From positions 13,887 through 19,751 of the forward strand of contig DLXW01000286.1 of assembly GCA_003448685.1 (NCBI GenBank): DNA of 5,865 nt. Reading direction: 5' to 3'. A model generated the notes under the pieces. That model saw nothing but the letters and a program-made list of their open reading frames with translations, searched no databases and was not told the DNA's origin. Source of the stretch: Cyanothece sp. UBA12306 (GTDB taxonomy: Bacteria > Cyanobacteriota > Cyanobacteriia > Cyanobacteriales > Microcystaceae). Shown piece by piece: positions 1 to 5,857 of the stretch; the first letter of the stretch is position 1; every line of letters starts with the position of its first letter. A program made the translations under genes and the position numbers.

Positions 1-475
1 CTGCTTGGATACTAGCTACTAGGGATTCAATTTCGGCGGTAGCTTCGGCTGACTGACGAGCTAGGGAACGAACCTCCGAGGCAACCACAGCAAAGCCTCG
101 TCCTTCTTCCCCTGCATGGGCTGCTTCAATCGAAGCATTCAACGCTAAAAGGTTGGTTTGATCGGCAAAGCTACTAATTAAGTTGACAACTTTGGAGATT
201 TTTTGCGATGATTCGCCTAATCTTTTCACTTTTTTGGCGGTTTCAGCTACCGTTTCCCGAATAGCCATAATTCCATCCACAGTGCGGTTCATGGCTAATT
301 CCCCTGATTCCACTGTCTGGGTTGCTTGTTGCACCGTAGCCTGGGCTAATTCGGCATTGGTGGCAACTGCACGAATGGAATGGGTCATGGTTTGTAGGCG
401 ATCGAGGGCGGCGGCAATATCTTGGGCTTGACGGTTGGATTCGTGCGATAGCTCCCGTACAGCAGATTCATTATT
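1..475 (-). other. PixJ MCP signalling domain (truncated by window edge)
   Basis: Residues about 890-1047 are the descending helix and hairpin tip of an MCP cytoplasmic domain: [20 protein letters not shown], then [17 protein letters not shown]. The tip contacts CheA and CheW. His1009 replaces the Arg usual at the EAAR position. The ascending helix, with the second set of possible methylation sites, lies outside the window. Confidence 0.93.
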
Positions 476-3142
476 ATTAGTGGTATGAGCCACAACACTG
501 GCTGATTGTTGTACTTGGGTTACAATTTTGCGCAGATTTTCAATAGTAGCGTTGTAGGAATCGGCAATTGTCCCGATTTCATCTTCTGTAACTTGGGCGC
601 GAATGGTAAGATCGCCGCGGCTGACGGGGTCAACTTCCATCAGCAGTTCTAAGGCTCGTTGTTGCAGTTGTTCTTTGGCTTGGCGTTGCTCTTCTTGGGC
701 TATTTTTTGTTTTTCTAGGAGATCTGCTCGATCTAAGGCAAAGCCAACTTGGGTGGCTACTTGGCTGAGGAAGTTAATTTCCGATTCTTCCCATTTACGG
801 GTTCGAGAACATTGATGGGTAATTAATAAGCCTAATAGTTTGCCTTTGCGTAAAATTGGGGCGACTAAATTGGCTTTGACCTTAAAAGGTTCGAGTTGCT
901 TTAAATGACAATCGGTTAAACCCGCATTATAAATGTCTGCGGTAGCAGCAACCCGTCCTTGTCGATATTTTTCTACGTAACGTTCGGCAAAACAGGGATC
1001 TCGAATTTCTGCACCTAAAACGGTGGGAAACTCCTCATTGACAGATTCAGCGATAATAGTTCCGTTCCAAGTTTGATCAAACTTATAAACGATAACCCGA
1101 TCAGTATTAAGAGCAGAATGTACCTGAGTCACACAAACTTTTAAAATGCTATCGGTACTCAAAGCAGCAGCCATTCTTAAGGTAATTTGTTTGAGATCCT
1201 CAGCTTTTTGATTATCTTTTGCCTTTTGTTCAGAAACCTTGAGACGATCAAGACTAATGCCAAATTGTTGAGCTAAATTGTTGAAAAAGTTAATTTCTGT
1301 TTCTTGCCAACCATGGGTTTTTTCACAGTGATGGGCAATTAATAAGCCAAAAAGTTCTCCTGAACAGACAATAGGTACGACAAGATTGGCTTTAATCCCT
1401 AGACGTTCCATGAGAGCTAGGTGTTCGGGGTGAAATCCTGCTTGATAGACATCTTCGGTAGGAACTATTCGCCCCTCTTTATATTGATCGAGTAAACGTT
1501 GAGGAATACAGCGATCGCCTACTTGTGTATTAAAAGCACTTAAATAACCCTGACTCACCGACTCATGGGAAATCAAACCAGCGTTTTGCTCTAGATCGAA
1601 TTGATAGATAACAACTCTTTCTACTCCCAAACTCTCCCTAACTTGCTCTAGAGAATCATTTAATAGTTTATCGAAGCTTAAACGACTATTAACAACTGTT
1701 CCAGCCACTTGCACTAGAATGTTAGCCTGTTCCACAGAAACTGATTGTTCTTCGATCAGGGTTTTCAGTCGTTGGGTCATACTGTTAACAGTCTGGCCTA
1801 AGATAGCAAATTCATTTTGTCCTTGAGTTGGGACTTTGACGTTAAGATCTCCAGCACTAATTTTTTTCAGAGTTGAAAGCACCTTATTTAGGGGACGGAT
1901 AGCTCGTTCAGTCAAAAGAAGGGCACTGACTCCGACAATGGCGGTAATTAATATGGTTTGCAAAAATATGATGGTTAAAACCTTGTTTTTCGAGGCAAAA
2001 GCTATGTTTTTATCTAAGGTTGTTACAGCAGTCCAACCTAAATTTGGTAAACCTTCTAATTGTTCAAAAGGAGCATAAGCTATTAATTTATCACCAATTT
2101 CTAGAGTGGAAGGAATGTTGTTTTTGATTAACTTATCATAGCCTTTAATTTCCTGGCTGGCTTCTATAGCTTGATATTCATATTTCTCTCCCCGTTCATC
2201 ATTTTTTCCTGCACTATTAACTTGGTTAGCATAGATACCTTGGGGACCAAGAAAGATTTTTTGATTACTATTAATTAGATAATTTTCTTCCCCTAACCTG
2301 GTTTTTGTGTTGAAAATTTCCTGTAAGATTTTGACTGGCATTCTAGCACGAATAACGCCAATAATTTTACCGCTAAATTTGTCTTTAACAGGAGCAGCCA
2401 TATAAACGTTAAATGTCCCCTCAGTGGTAGAAATTAAGGGCTGACTAAAAACTGCTTGGCCACTATTAAGTGCAGCTTGAAAATAACTCCGGTTGCGATG
2501 ATTTTTTAACGTAGTACCTTGGGATTGACTAATTACATCTCCTTTGAGATCAAAAAAGGCGATACTATCATAAACTTGTGAAATTTTAATAAAGTTATCT
2601 AAGGAAGCTTGTTGAGAAGCTTTTGATGTATTCTTTCTTAATGTGGGATTAGCAAATATTTCCCAACTTGCCAGTTCTTGAATATCGAAATAGCGATCCT
2701 TCATAAAACTGCTCACCAATGAACTCAATTTTTGAGTATTGGTGGTTTCTAGTTTTTTTAATTCTTGAGTTAAACCTCCCTCAACAACGCCATAGGTAAT
2801 GGAACTACCTGCTAACACAGGAACAACCCCAATTAGAGTCGCTAGGATGACGGCTTGAGAACGCAGACTGAGAGTTTTCCACCAGGAAATAGGTCGCCAA
2901 TTACCCGAATTTTTGGGTGATTTCGGGTTATCTATGGCAGTTAGGTTAGAAATTGGGGGAAGACTTATTTTGGGCACATTAGAAGCTAATATTGAGCTAT
3001 CTTGGGAACTAACAGTCGAGGATGTTAGATTAGACTTTGGTGAATTATTAGGAAGAGAATCGTTATTGGTTACTCGAACATCTGAGAGAGGAGGACTGTT
3101 ATTAGAATCTTGAGAATGGGATTTAGATGGTGTTTGGGTCAT
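1..3142 (-). CDS. pixJ: PixJ-type phototaxis receptor: dCache, HAMP, two GAF (one DXCF cyanobacteriochrome), HAMP, MCP signalling domain; partial, 3' end missing
   Basis: Methyl-accepting chemotaxis-type photoreceptor of the inner membrane that controls a CheW/CheA complex for phototaxis. My translation from ATG at 3142 runs 1047 codons to the window edge without a stop. Order of parts: Ser/Asn/Pro-rich cytoplasmic tail (1-96), membrane helix (about 97-120), dCache sensor, second membrane helix (about 388-410), HAMP (411-464), GAF1 (470-633), GAF2 (647-806), coiled linker and second HAMP (about 828-880), then the MCP helical hairpin with its tip at [17 protein letters not shown] (E1006 onward). 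GAF2 has D-P-C-F (C717) and a Cys-His pair (C745, H746), marking a bilin-binding DXCF cyanobacteriochrome. The C-terminal arm of the hairpin, probably about 100 residues, is outside the window. The start is the first ATG after pixI, 44 nt downstream of the pixI stop; no clear Shine-Dalgarno is seen. The symbol rests on architecture and gene order. Confidence 0.93.
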   Translation of the reverse strand, partial: MTQTPSKSHSQDSNNSPPLSDVRVTNNDSLPNNSPKSNLTSSTVSSQDSSILASNVPKISLPPISNLTAIDNPKSPKNSGNWRPISWWKTLSLRSQAVILATLIGVVPVLAGSSITYGVVEGGLTQELKKLETTNTQKLSSLVSSFMKDRYFDIQELASWEIFANPTLRKNTSKASQQASLDNFIKISQVYDSIAFFDLKGDVISQSQGTTLKNHRNRSYFQAALNSGQAVFSQPLISTTEGTFNVYMAAPVKDKFSGKIIGVIRARMPVKILQEIFNTKTRLGEENYLINSNQKIFLGPQGIYANQVNSAGKNDERGEKYEYQAIEASQEIKGYDKLIKNNIPSTLEIGDKLIAYAPFEQLEGLPNLGWTAVTTLDKNIAFASKNKVLTIIFLQTILITAIVGVSALLLTERAIRPLNKVLSTLKKISAGDLNVKVPTQGQNEFAILGQTVNSMTQRLKTLIEEQSVSVEQANILVQVAGTVVNSRLSFDKLLNDSLEQVRESLGVERVVIYQFDLEQNAGLISHESVSQGYLSAFNTQVGDRCIPQRLLDQYKEGRIVPTEDVYQAGFHPEHLALMERLGIKANLVVPIVCSGELFGLLIAHHCEKTHGWQETEINFFNNLAQQFGISLDRLKVSEQKAKDNQKAEDLKQITLRMAAALSTDSILKVCVTQVHSALNTDRVIVYKFDQTWNGTIIAESVNEEFPTVLGAEIRDPCFAERYVEKYRQGRVAATADIYNAGLTDCHLKQLEPFKVKANLVAPILRKGKLLGLLITHQCSRTRKWEESEINFLSQVATQVGFALDRADLLEKQKIAQEEQRQAKEQLQQRALELLMEVDPVSRGDLTIRAQVTEDEIGTIADSYNATIENLRKIVTQVQQSASVVAHTTNNNESAVRELSHESNRQAQDIAAALDRLQTMTHSIRAVATNAELAQATVQQATQTVESGELAMNRTVDGIMAIRETVAETAKKVKRLGESSQKISKVVNLISSFADQTNLLALNASIEAAHAGEEGRGFAVVASEVRSLARQSAEATAEIESLVASIQA
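503..661 (-). other. PixJ second HAMP domain
   Basis: After a Gln/Glu/Lys-rich coiled segment ([18 protein letters not shown]), residues about 828-880 read [17 protein letters not shown] followed by [19 protein letters not shown]. This is a HAMP connector (SRGDLTIRA) and second helix. It joins the light-sensing GAF2 to the signalling bundle. Confidence 0.78.
725..1204 (-). other. PixJ GAF2: DXCF-type cyanobacteriochrome photosensor domain
   Basis: Residues about 647-806 carry both cysteines of a two-Cys cyanobacteriochrome: D715-P716-C717-F718, the DXCF motif, and C745-H746, the canonical bilin-attachment site. They are 28 residues apart, the same spacing as Cys494/Cys522 of the characterised TePixJ domain. 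Flanking motifs fit the family: [36 protein letters not shown] and LLITHQC. Family knowledge predicts covalent phycocyanobilin, often isomerised to phycoviolobilin, and a blue/green or blue/teal reversible photocycle. The exact colour of the second state cannot be read from the sequence by eye. Confidence 0.9.
1244..1735 (-). other. PixJ GAF1: cyanobacteriochrome-like GAF with DRCI but no canonical chromophore Cys
   Basis: Residues about 470-633 form a GAF domain clearly related to GAF2: RVVIYQFD, then [33 protein letters not shown], and [17 protein letters not shown]. At the position of the DXCF cysteine it has D543-R544-C545-I546. At the canonical bilin-attachment position it has Glu573 before His574, not Cys. 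The 28-residue spacing is the same as in GAF2. By family logic it should not form the usual thioether at the canonical site, so it is probably a structural or degenerate GAF, as the first GAF of PixJ proteins is generally regarded. Weak or non-covalent bilin binding through C545 cannot be excluded. Confidence 0.82.
1511..1518. repeat. HIP1 octamer within pixJ
   Basis: Exact GCGATCGC palindrome, the highly iterated element of cyanobacterial genomes. It encodes part of the Gly-Asp-Arg of the GAF1 DRCI motif. Confidence 0.9.
1751..1912 (-). other. PixJ first HAMP domain
   Basis: Directly after the second membrane helix, residues about 411-464 read as a HAMP linker: the conserved Arg-Pro (AIRPL) at the start of helix 1, then [11 protein letters not shown] in the connector, and an [12 protein letters not shown] helix 2. 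It would relay motion from the dCache and membrane helices to the GAF pair. Confidence 0.8.
1913..2854 (-). other. PixJ transmembrane-bounded dCache sensor domain
   Basis: Two hydrophobic segments ([18 protein letters not shown] near residue 97 and [18 protein letters not shown] near residue 388) bracket about 265 residues. The enclosed region has dCache_1-like features: a long entry helix, then [24 protein letters not shown] (Y220), [12 protein letters not shown] and VYMAAPVKD, then a membrane-distal-to-proximal second lobe. Family knowledge says dCache domains bind small extracellular ligands such as amino acids or organic acids. I did not see the complete amino-acid-binding signature, so the ligand cannot be predicted. 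Confidence 0.72.
2855..3142 (-). other. PixJ N-terminal low-complexity cytoplasmic tail
   Basis: Residues 1-96 before the first membrane helix are rich in Ser, Asn, Pro and Thr and show no recognisable fold. A basic, Trp-containing stretch ([16 protein letters not shown]) leads directly into the membrane helix, consistent with the cytoplasmic side by the positive-inside rule. The function is unknown. It could be a disordered extension used for polar localisation or partner binding, but that is inference. Confidence 0.6.
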
Positions 3143-3186
3143 GATCTGATAAAGTTTAAAATTTAGATAATATTTTGATAGTTTTT

Positions 3187-3729
3187 CTAATAGTTAGACA
3201 TAGCGCTCATAATTGCGTTTCCGTCAAGAACAACTAGCATTTCTCCTTGAGGATTTAACCAATAACCTCGTAAAAAAGGAGCCAAATTTTGAGTAATTGC
3301 AGAAGCGGGAGGGGATTGAATCTCAGCAGGATTACACCAGGCCATTTCTTCAATACGACTGACTACCAAACCTAGAATCTGTCGACCCGATGCAATTCGA
3401 GAACTAGACTCAGAAGTTGATCGCAGCACTACAGCACGATGTACAGGGGTTGTCAGAGGTTGTTCGTGCCAAGGAGTTAGTCCCAGTAACGCGCCTAAAT
3501 CAACTAACCACAACACTTCTCCACGCCAGTTATAAACACCCATTACCCAAGACGGCATTTGGGGAATGGGGATAATTTGACCGAGGGGAATGGCCAAAAC
3601 TTCTGTCAATTGAGCAACAGGCAGCATAATGGTGCTATCAGGAACAAGATGTAACTGGAGAAATTGTTCGACGTTACTCTGGTGTGGATTTTCTTGGGTT
3701 GAAGTGGAGGACAATTGATTAAAAGCCAC
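3187..3729 (-). CDS. pixI: PixI, CheW-like coupling protein of the phototaxis cluster
   Basis: Cytoplasmic adaptor that links the receptor tip to the histidine kinase CheA. The product is 180 residues. After an N-terminal tail of about 20 residues rich in Ser, Gln and Asn, one CheW domain fills about 21-178. The clearest marks are [13 protein letters not shown], the hallmark [19 protein letters not shown] (61-79), and [14 protein letters not shown] (116-129). The start codon is GTG (3727-3729), supported by an AGGAG Shine-Dalgarno 9 nt upstream. It follows pixH by 28 nt and precedes pixJ by 44 nt, so all three are probably co-transcribed. The length is typical of a single-domain CheW, and no truncation is seen. 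The family call is firm; the pixI name depends on context. Confidence 0.93.
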   Translation of the reverse strand: MAFNQLSSTSTQENPHQSNVEQFLQLHLVPDSTIMLPVAQLTEVLAIPLGQIIPIPQMPSWVMGVYNWRGEVLWLVDLGALLGLTPWHEQPLTTPVHRAVVLRSTSESSSRIASGRQILGLVVSRIEEMAWCNPAEIQSPPASAITQNLAPFLRGYWLNPQGEMLVVLDGNAIMSAMSNY

Positions 3730-3738
3730 GGGAAAATT

Positions 3739-3743
3739 CTCCT
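3739..3743 (-). promoter_or_regulatory. Shine-Dalgarno supporting the GTG start of pixI
   Basis: On the minus strand AGGAG lies 9 nt before the GTG at 3729. This is the best ribosome-binding site in the cluster and decides the non-ATG start. Confidence 0.75.
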
Positions 3744-3757
3744 AAATTAGGCAACAA

Positions 3758-4120
3758 TTAGTTAATTAGTTGTTGAACAGTATTGACAAAGGTTGTTTGA
3801 TCAATGGGTTTGATCTCGTAGGCATCAGCCCCTTGTTTTTTTGCCCAAAATTTGTCCATCTCGGTATTTTTAGTTGAACAAATAATGATAGGAATCTGAC
3901 TAGTCCGGCCTTCTGCTTTAATGGCTCGGCAAATTTCAAAGCCACTGCGTCCAGGTAAAACTACGTCGAGTACAATCACATCAGGTAGTTGGTTATTCAG
4001 CTTTTCTAGAGCTTCTTCTCCACTAGCGGCGATGGATACGCTTAAACCTGCTTGTTTTAAACATTGGCTAATAATTTCTCTTTCGGTTAATGAATCTTCT
4101 ACGACAAGGGCAATTCCCAT
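3758..4120 (-). CDS. pixH: PixH, single-domain CheY-like response regulator
   Basis: Phosphoryl-accepting signal protein, expected to receive phosphate from the CheA-like kinase of this pathway. The 120 residues are one complete receiver domain with all key positions: acidic pair E8-D9, phosphoacceptor D52 in VIVLDVVLPG, switch Ser82 in IIICS, aromatic Tyr101, and K104-P105. No output domain follows, so it must act by protein contact or as a phosphate sink. By analogy with PilH/PixH of twitching and phototaxis systems it opposes or tunes the PatA-like regulator PixG; this is inference. ATG at 4120 is preceded by GAGG 10 nt upstream. The gene lies 134 nt after pixG and 28 nt before pixI. Any CheY-like protein would look similar, so the name relies on gene order. 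Confidence 0.93.
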   Translation of the reverse strand: MGIALVVEDSLTEREIISQCLKQAGLSVSIAASGEEALEKLNNQLPDVIVLDVVLPGRSGFEICRAIKAEGRTSQIPIIICSTKNTEMDKFWAKKQGADAYEIKPIDQTTFVNTVQQLIN

Positions 4121-4130
4121 AACTTTTGTT

Positions 4131-4134
4131 CCTC
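4131..4134 (-). promoter_or_regulatory. Ribosome-binding site of pixH
   Basis: GAGG (within TTGAGGAAC) lies 10 nt upstream of the pixH ATG at 4120. The spacing is slightly long but acceptable. Confidence 0.55.
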
Positions 4135-4171
4135 AATCCATTAATTAAATTAGTTTAATAGGGGGTTTATA

Positions 4172-4200
4172 TTGATAGCATTCCCCTAAATTTGATTCAA
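4172..4200 (-). promoter_or_regulatory. Candidate extended -10 promoter upstream of pixH
   Basis: In the pixG-pixH gap, minus-strand TTGAAT (4200-4195) and TATCAA (4177-4172) are separated by exactly 17 nt, and a TGC triplet precedes the -10 box, giving an extended -10. Each hexamer matches the sigma-70 consensus at four of six positions. Transcription would begin about 45 nt before the pixH ATG and could raise pixHIJ expression independently of pixG. This is a by-eye prediction in AT-rich DNA. Confidence 0.35.
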
Positions 4201-4254
4201 ATTAACATCTTGATGCCAATATTCTTCAAGGACAGCCATCAATTACGGTAAAAA

Positions 4255-5454
4255 TTAAATAGTATGTACCGACTTGAGATGTTTACCAATGGTATTAAGT
4301 ACGACTTCAGCGTTAACTGGTTTACTAATAAAGTCTGTTGAACCAACCATTTTGGCTCTAACTCGATCAACTATTCCGTCATTACCGGTTAAAATGATGA
4401 TGGGAGTCTGGCGAAAAAATGAGAGTTTGCGCAATTGAGAACAAATTTCATAGCCATTGGCATTGGGCATAACCAAATCTAAGAAAATTAGGGCAGGCTT
4501 GTGTGAAAGAAGGATAGCGATCGCTCGCAGAGGATCATTGATTCCTATAAATTGATAATGGGCAGAGATGAGGATTTTCTCCATTGTTTGGCACATCAGG
4601 GGACTGTCATCAATACAGGCAATTAATGGGCCAGGAGCATTATTTGAGATGTTGCCCGTAGGGATGGTAGGAACTGAAATAGGGGGAGTAAGATCGGAAA
4701 TTTCGATTAGTTCGACTAATCCTAGCTGAATGTAGGGCAGTAGAGAACTGGTTACCGTTACTACATCTCGTTTCATCCGCACCGCTAAGTCTCTTAGAGT
4801 TTGGTTGCCATCAAGTAGTTGATTGAGGGTCTGATAAACTTGGGGGGATATTCTTTTTTGTAATTGTTCGGGGTGTCGAATTAGGGGTGCTGAATTAGGA
4901 GAGCGATCGGCGATTTTTGCCCCTTGCCAAGCTTCCCAAAGTTTTTGGGCTTCTGTAACTACTTGATCAGCGTCAATCAACACTAAACGGGTTGATAATA
5001 GGTTATTTTGTCTTAATTCGCAGGTCACTTCCATGATTTGGGTGATATCAAATAGCACTTCAATAATCAGGGAACGGATCAGACGGGCAGCTTGTTCTCG
5101 ACTAATTTTTTTTTGTTCTACCCACAGGCAAAGCAGTTGATATTCCCAACATAGGCGGAAATCTTGGGTGTCTAGGGTCGCTAGATCAACTTGCACAGAG
5201 GAAAGATGGGCTGCGATTTCAGGGAGATAAACGGCAATGTGCCTTCGCCAACGTCTCACGGGATGTTTTCCCCCGGTGGCGTACATAAGTCTTCCTAGGT
5301 AGAGATAGAAAAACCATTGTTTTCCCTTGGGATCGGTAAGTACCAGTTGACCACTAAATCTAGGTTGTTTTAGCGTATCAAAAAAATTGGCTTGTTTGGA
5401 GGCCGTAAATTCGGGAATTGAAATGGGATTAGAAGGACTATATTGAGCAGTCAT
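4255..5454 (-). CDS. pixG: PixG, PatA-like regulator: PATAN (DUF4388) domain plus C-terminal receiver
   Basis: Cytoplasmic response regulator, 399 residues. The N-terminal part (about 22-140) is a PATAN/DUF4388 domain, with FFDTLKQPRFSGQLVL (24-39), LGRLMYATGG (53-62) and a basic RRWRRH patch (67-72). A helical middle (about 200-250, LNQLLDGNQTLRDLAVRMKR) resembles a small winged-helix-like segment. After a Pro/Asn-rich linker, residues 276-396 form a receiver: D282-D283, phosphoacceptor D326 in FLDLVMPNANGYE, T356, and K378-P379. In Synechocystis, PATAN-receiver proteins including PixG contact the type IV pilus extension motor PilB, which makes this the probable motility output. It is the first gene of the cluster. 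ATG at 5454 was chosen because the product then matches family layout, although the Shine-Dalgarno is weak. Synonyms in the literature are taxP1 and patA-like. Confidence 0.92.
   Translation of the reverse strand: MTAQYSPSNPISIPEFTASKQANFFDTLKQPRFSGQLVLTDPKGKQWFFYLYLGRLMYATGGKHPVRRWRRHIAVYLPEIAAHLSSVQVDLATLDTQDFRLCWEYQLLCLWVEQKKISREQAARLIRSLIIEVLFDITQIMEVTCELRQNNLLSTRLVLIDADQVVTEAQKLWEAWQGAKIADRSPNSAPLIRHPEQLQKRISPQVYQTLNQLLDGNQTLRDLAVRMKRDVVTVTSSLLPYIQLGLVELIEISDLTPPISVPTIPTGNISNNAPGPLIACIDDSPLMCQTMEKILISAHYQFIGINDPLRAIAILLSHKPALIFLDLVMPNANGYEICSQLRKLSFFRQTPIIILTGNDGIVDRVRAKMVGSTDFISKPVNAEVVLNTIGKHLKSVHTI
4517..4524. repeat. HIP1 octamer within pixG
   Basis: Exact GCGATCGC, inside the part of pixG encoding the receiver domain (Arg-Ala-Ile-Ala segment). 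Together with the copy in pixJ it supports a cyanobacterial origin. Confidence 0.9.
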
Positions 5455-5462
5455 TATGGCAT
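5454..5462 (-). promoter_or_regulatory. Two-codon ORF whose stop overlaps the pixG start
   Basis: On the minus strand ATG-CCA-TAA begins at 5462 and ends at 5454, and the last A of TAA is the first base of the pixG ATG (TAATG). It could support translational re-initiation, or be chance. No ribosome-binding site clearly favours the upstream ATG. Confidence 0.2.
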
Positions 5463-5768
5463 ATCCAATTGATTGACTAAATCTGCTGTGTTTACAGTTC
5501 TAGAGTTCCCGAAAATTTTTTAAAAGTAACATCATTACTACTAGAAATTCCTTTAAATCAGAAACAATTACATCTCAAGCATTTATTCGCATAAAGATTT
5601 ACCTAAACAATTGCTGCTGTACTGAACTTAAAAAAGTAGTATTAAAAAATTTTTTGAGTTATTTAATTAAGTTGAATAAAAATAAAATTGTGGACAATCC
5701 AAAATACAAAATCGATTTGATATTCCCACCTTTAATTGCTAAGTAATAGACAAGACCATATTAAAAAC

Positions 5769-5786
5769 AGGGGTTAGGGGTTAGGG
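5769..5786 (+). repeat. Telomere-like heptamer repeat AGGGGTT
   Basis: Two exact tandem copies of AGGGGTT (5769-5775, 5776-5782) are followed by a partial AGGG (5783-5786). Short tandem repeats of seven bases are common in intergenic DNA of many cyanobacteria (STRR-type). The function is unknown. Confidence 0.75.
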
Positions 5787-5792
5787 AAAATT

Positions 5793-5816
5793 ACCCTCAC
5801 GGGGTGACAAGGGGGT
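5793..5816. repeat. Small inverted repeat between the two heptamer patches
   Basis: TCAC-GGG-GTGA (5797-5807) is a four-pair stem with a three-base loop. The flanking CCC (just before) and GGGGG (5811-5815) could extend it across a CAA bulge. It may be a remnant of a repeated intergenic element. It is too weak to call a terminator. Confidence 0.35.
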
Positions 5817-5827
5817 TAAAGTGTAGA

Positions 5828-5857
5828 TGGGGTGTGGGGTGTAGGGTGTAGGGTGTA
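5828..5857 (+). repeat. Period-7 repeat T(G/A)GGGTG
   Basis: Four units in phase: TGGGGTG at 5828 and 5835, then TAGGGTG at 5842 and 5849, then a broken unit starting TAG. Read another way, GGGTGTA occurs three times exactly from 5837 to 5857. Units differ only at the second base, which suggests recent expansion by slippage. The four G-runs are separated by three or four bases. Confidence 0.85.

Larger units (their letters stand above)
4121..4254 (-). other. pixG-pixH intergenic spacer (134 nt), non-coding
   Basis: This is the largest gap inside the cluster; the others are 28 and 44 nt. It holds the candidate promoter and an imperfect inverted repeat TAGGGG/CCCCTA (4159-4164 with 4183-4188, 18-nt loop). 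The stem is only six pairs and lacks a U-tract at the right place, so it is not a convincing terminator. No small gene with a ribosome-binding site was recognised. Confidence 0.6.

Noticed and set aside
183..815. Plus-strand open frames at 183-431 and 603-815
   Set aside because: They lie antisense to the MCP and HAMP coding part of pixJ, have no ribosome-binding site or recognisable motifs, and their composition is what the reverse of a helical Ala/Ser/Glu-rich gene gives.
725..1735. Second GAF as a phytochrome or a red/green cyanobacteriochrome
   Set aside because: There is no PAS-GAF-PHY arrangement, and the DXCF cysteine in GAF2 points to the two-Cys violet/blue group instead.
1836..2078. 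Plus-strand open frame of 80 codons
   Set aside because: Antisense shadow of the second membrane helix and first HAMP of pixJ; no independent support.
2913..3113. Plus-strand open frame of 66 codons
   Set aside because: Antisense to the low-complexity N-terminal tail of pixJ; Leu/Glu-rich only because the real strand is Ser/Asn-rich.
3921..4148. Plus-strand open frame of 75 codons overlapping pixH
   Set aside because: pixH is an intact receiver with all active-site residues on the opposite strand, so this is a shadow.
4159..4188. TAGGGG/CCCCTA inverted repeat as an intrinsic terminator after pixG
   Set aside because: Only six pairs with a long loop, no clear downstream U-tract, and it overlaps a candidate promoter.
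5526..5545. NtcA-like site: minus-strand GTA then TAC near the pixG leader
   Set aside because: The spacing is seven or ten bases depending on which GTA is used, not the eight of GTAN8TAC, and no -10 box is suitably placed.
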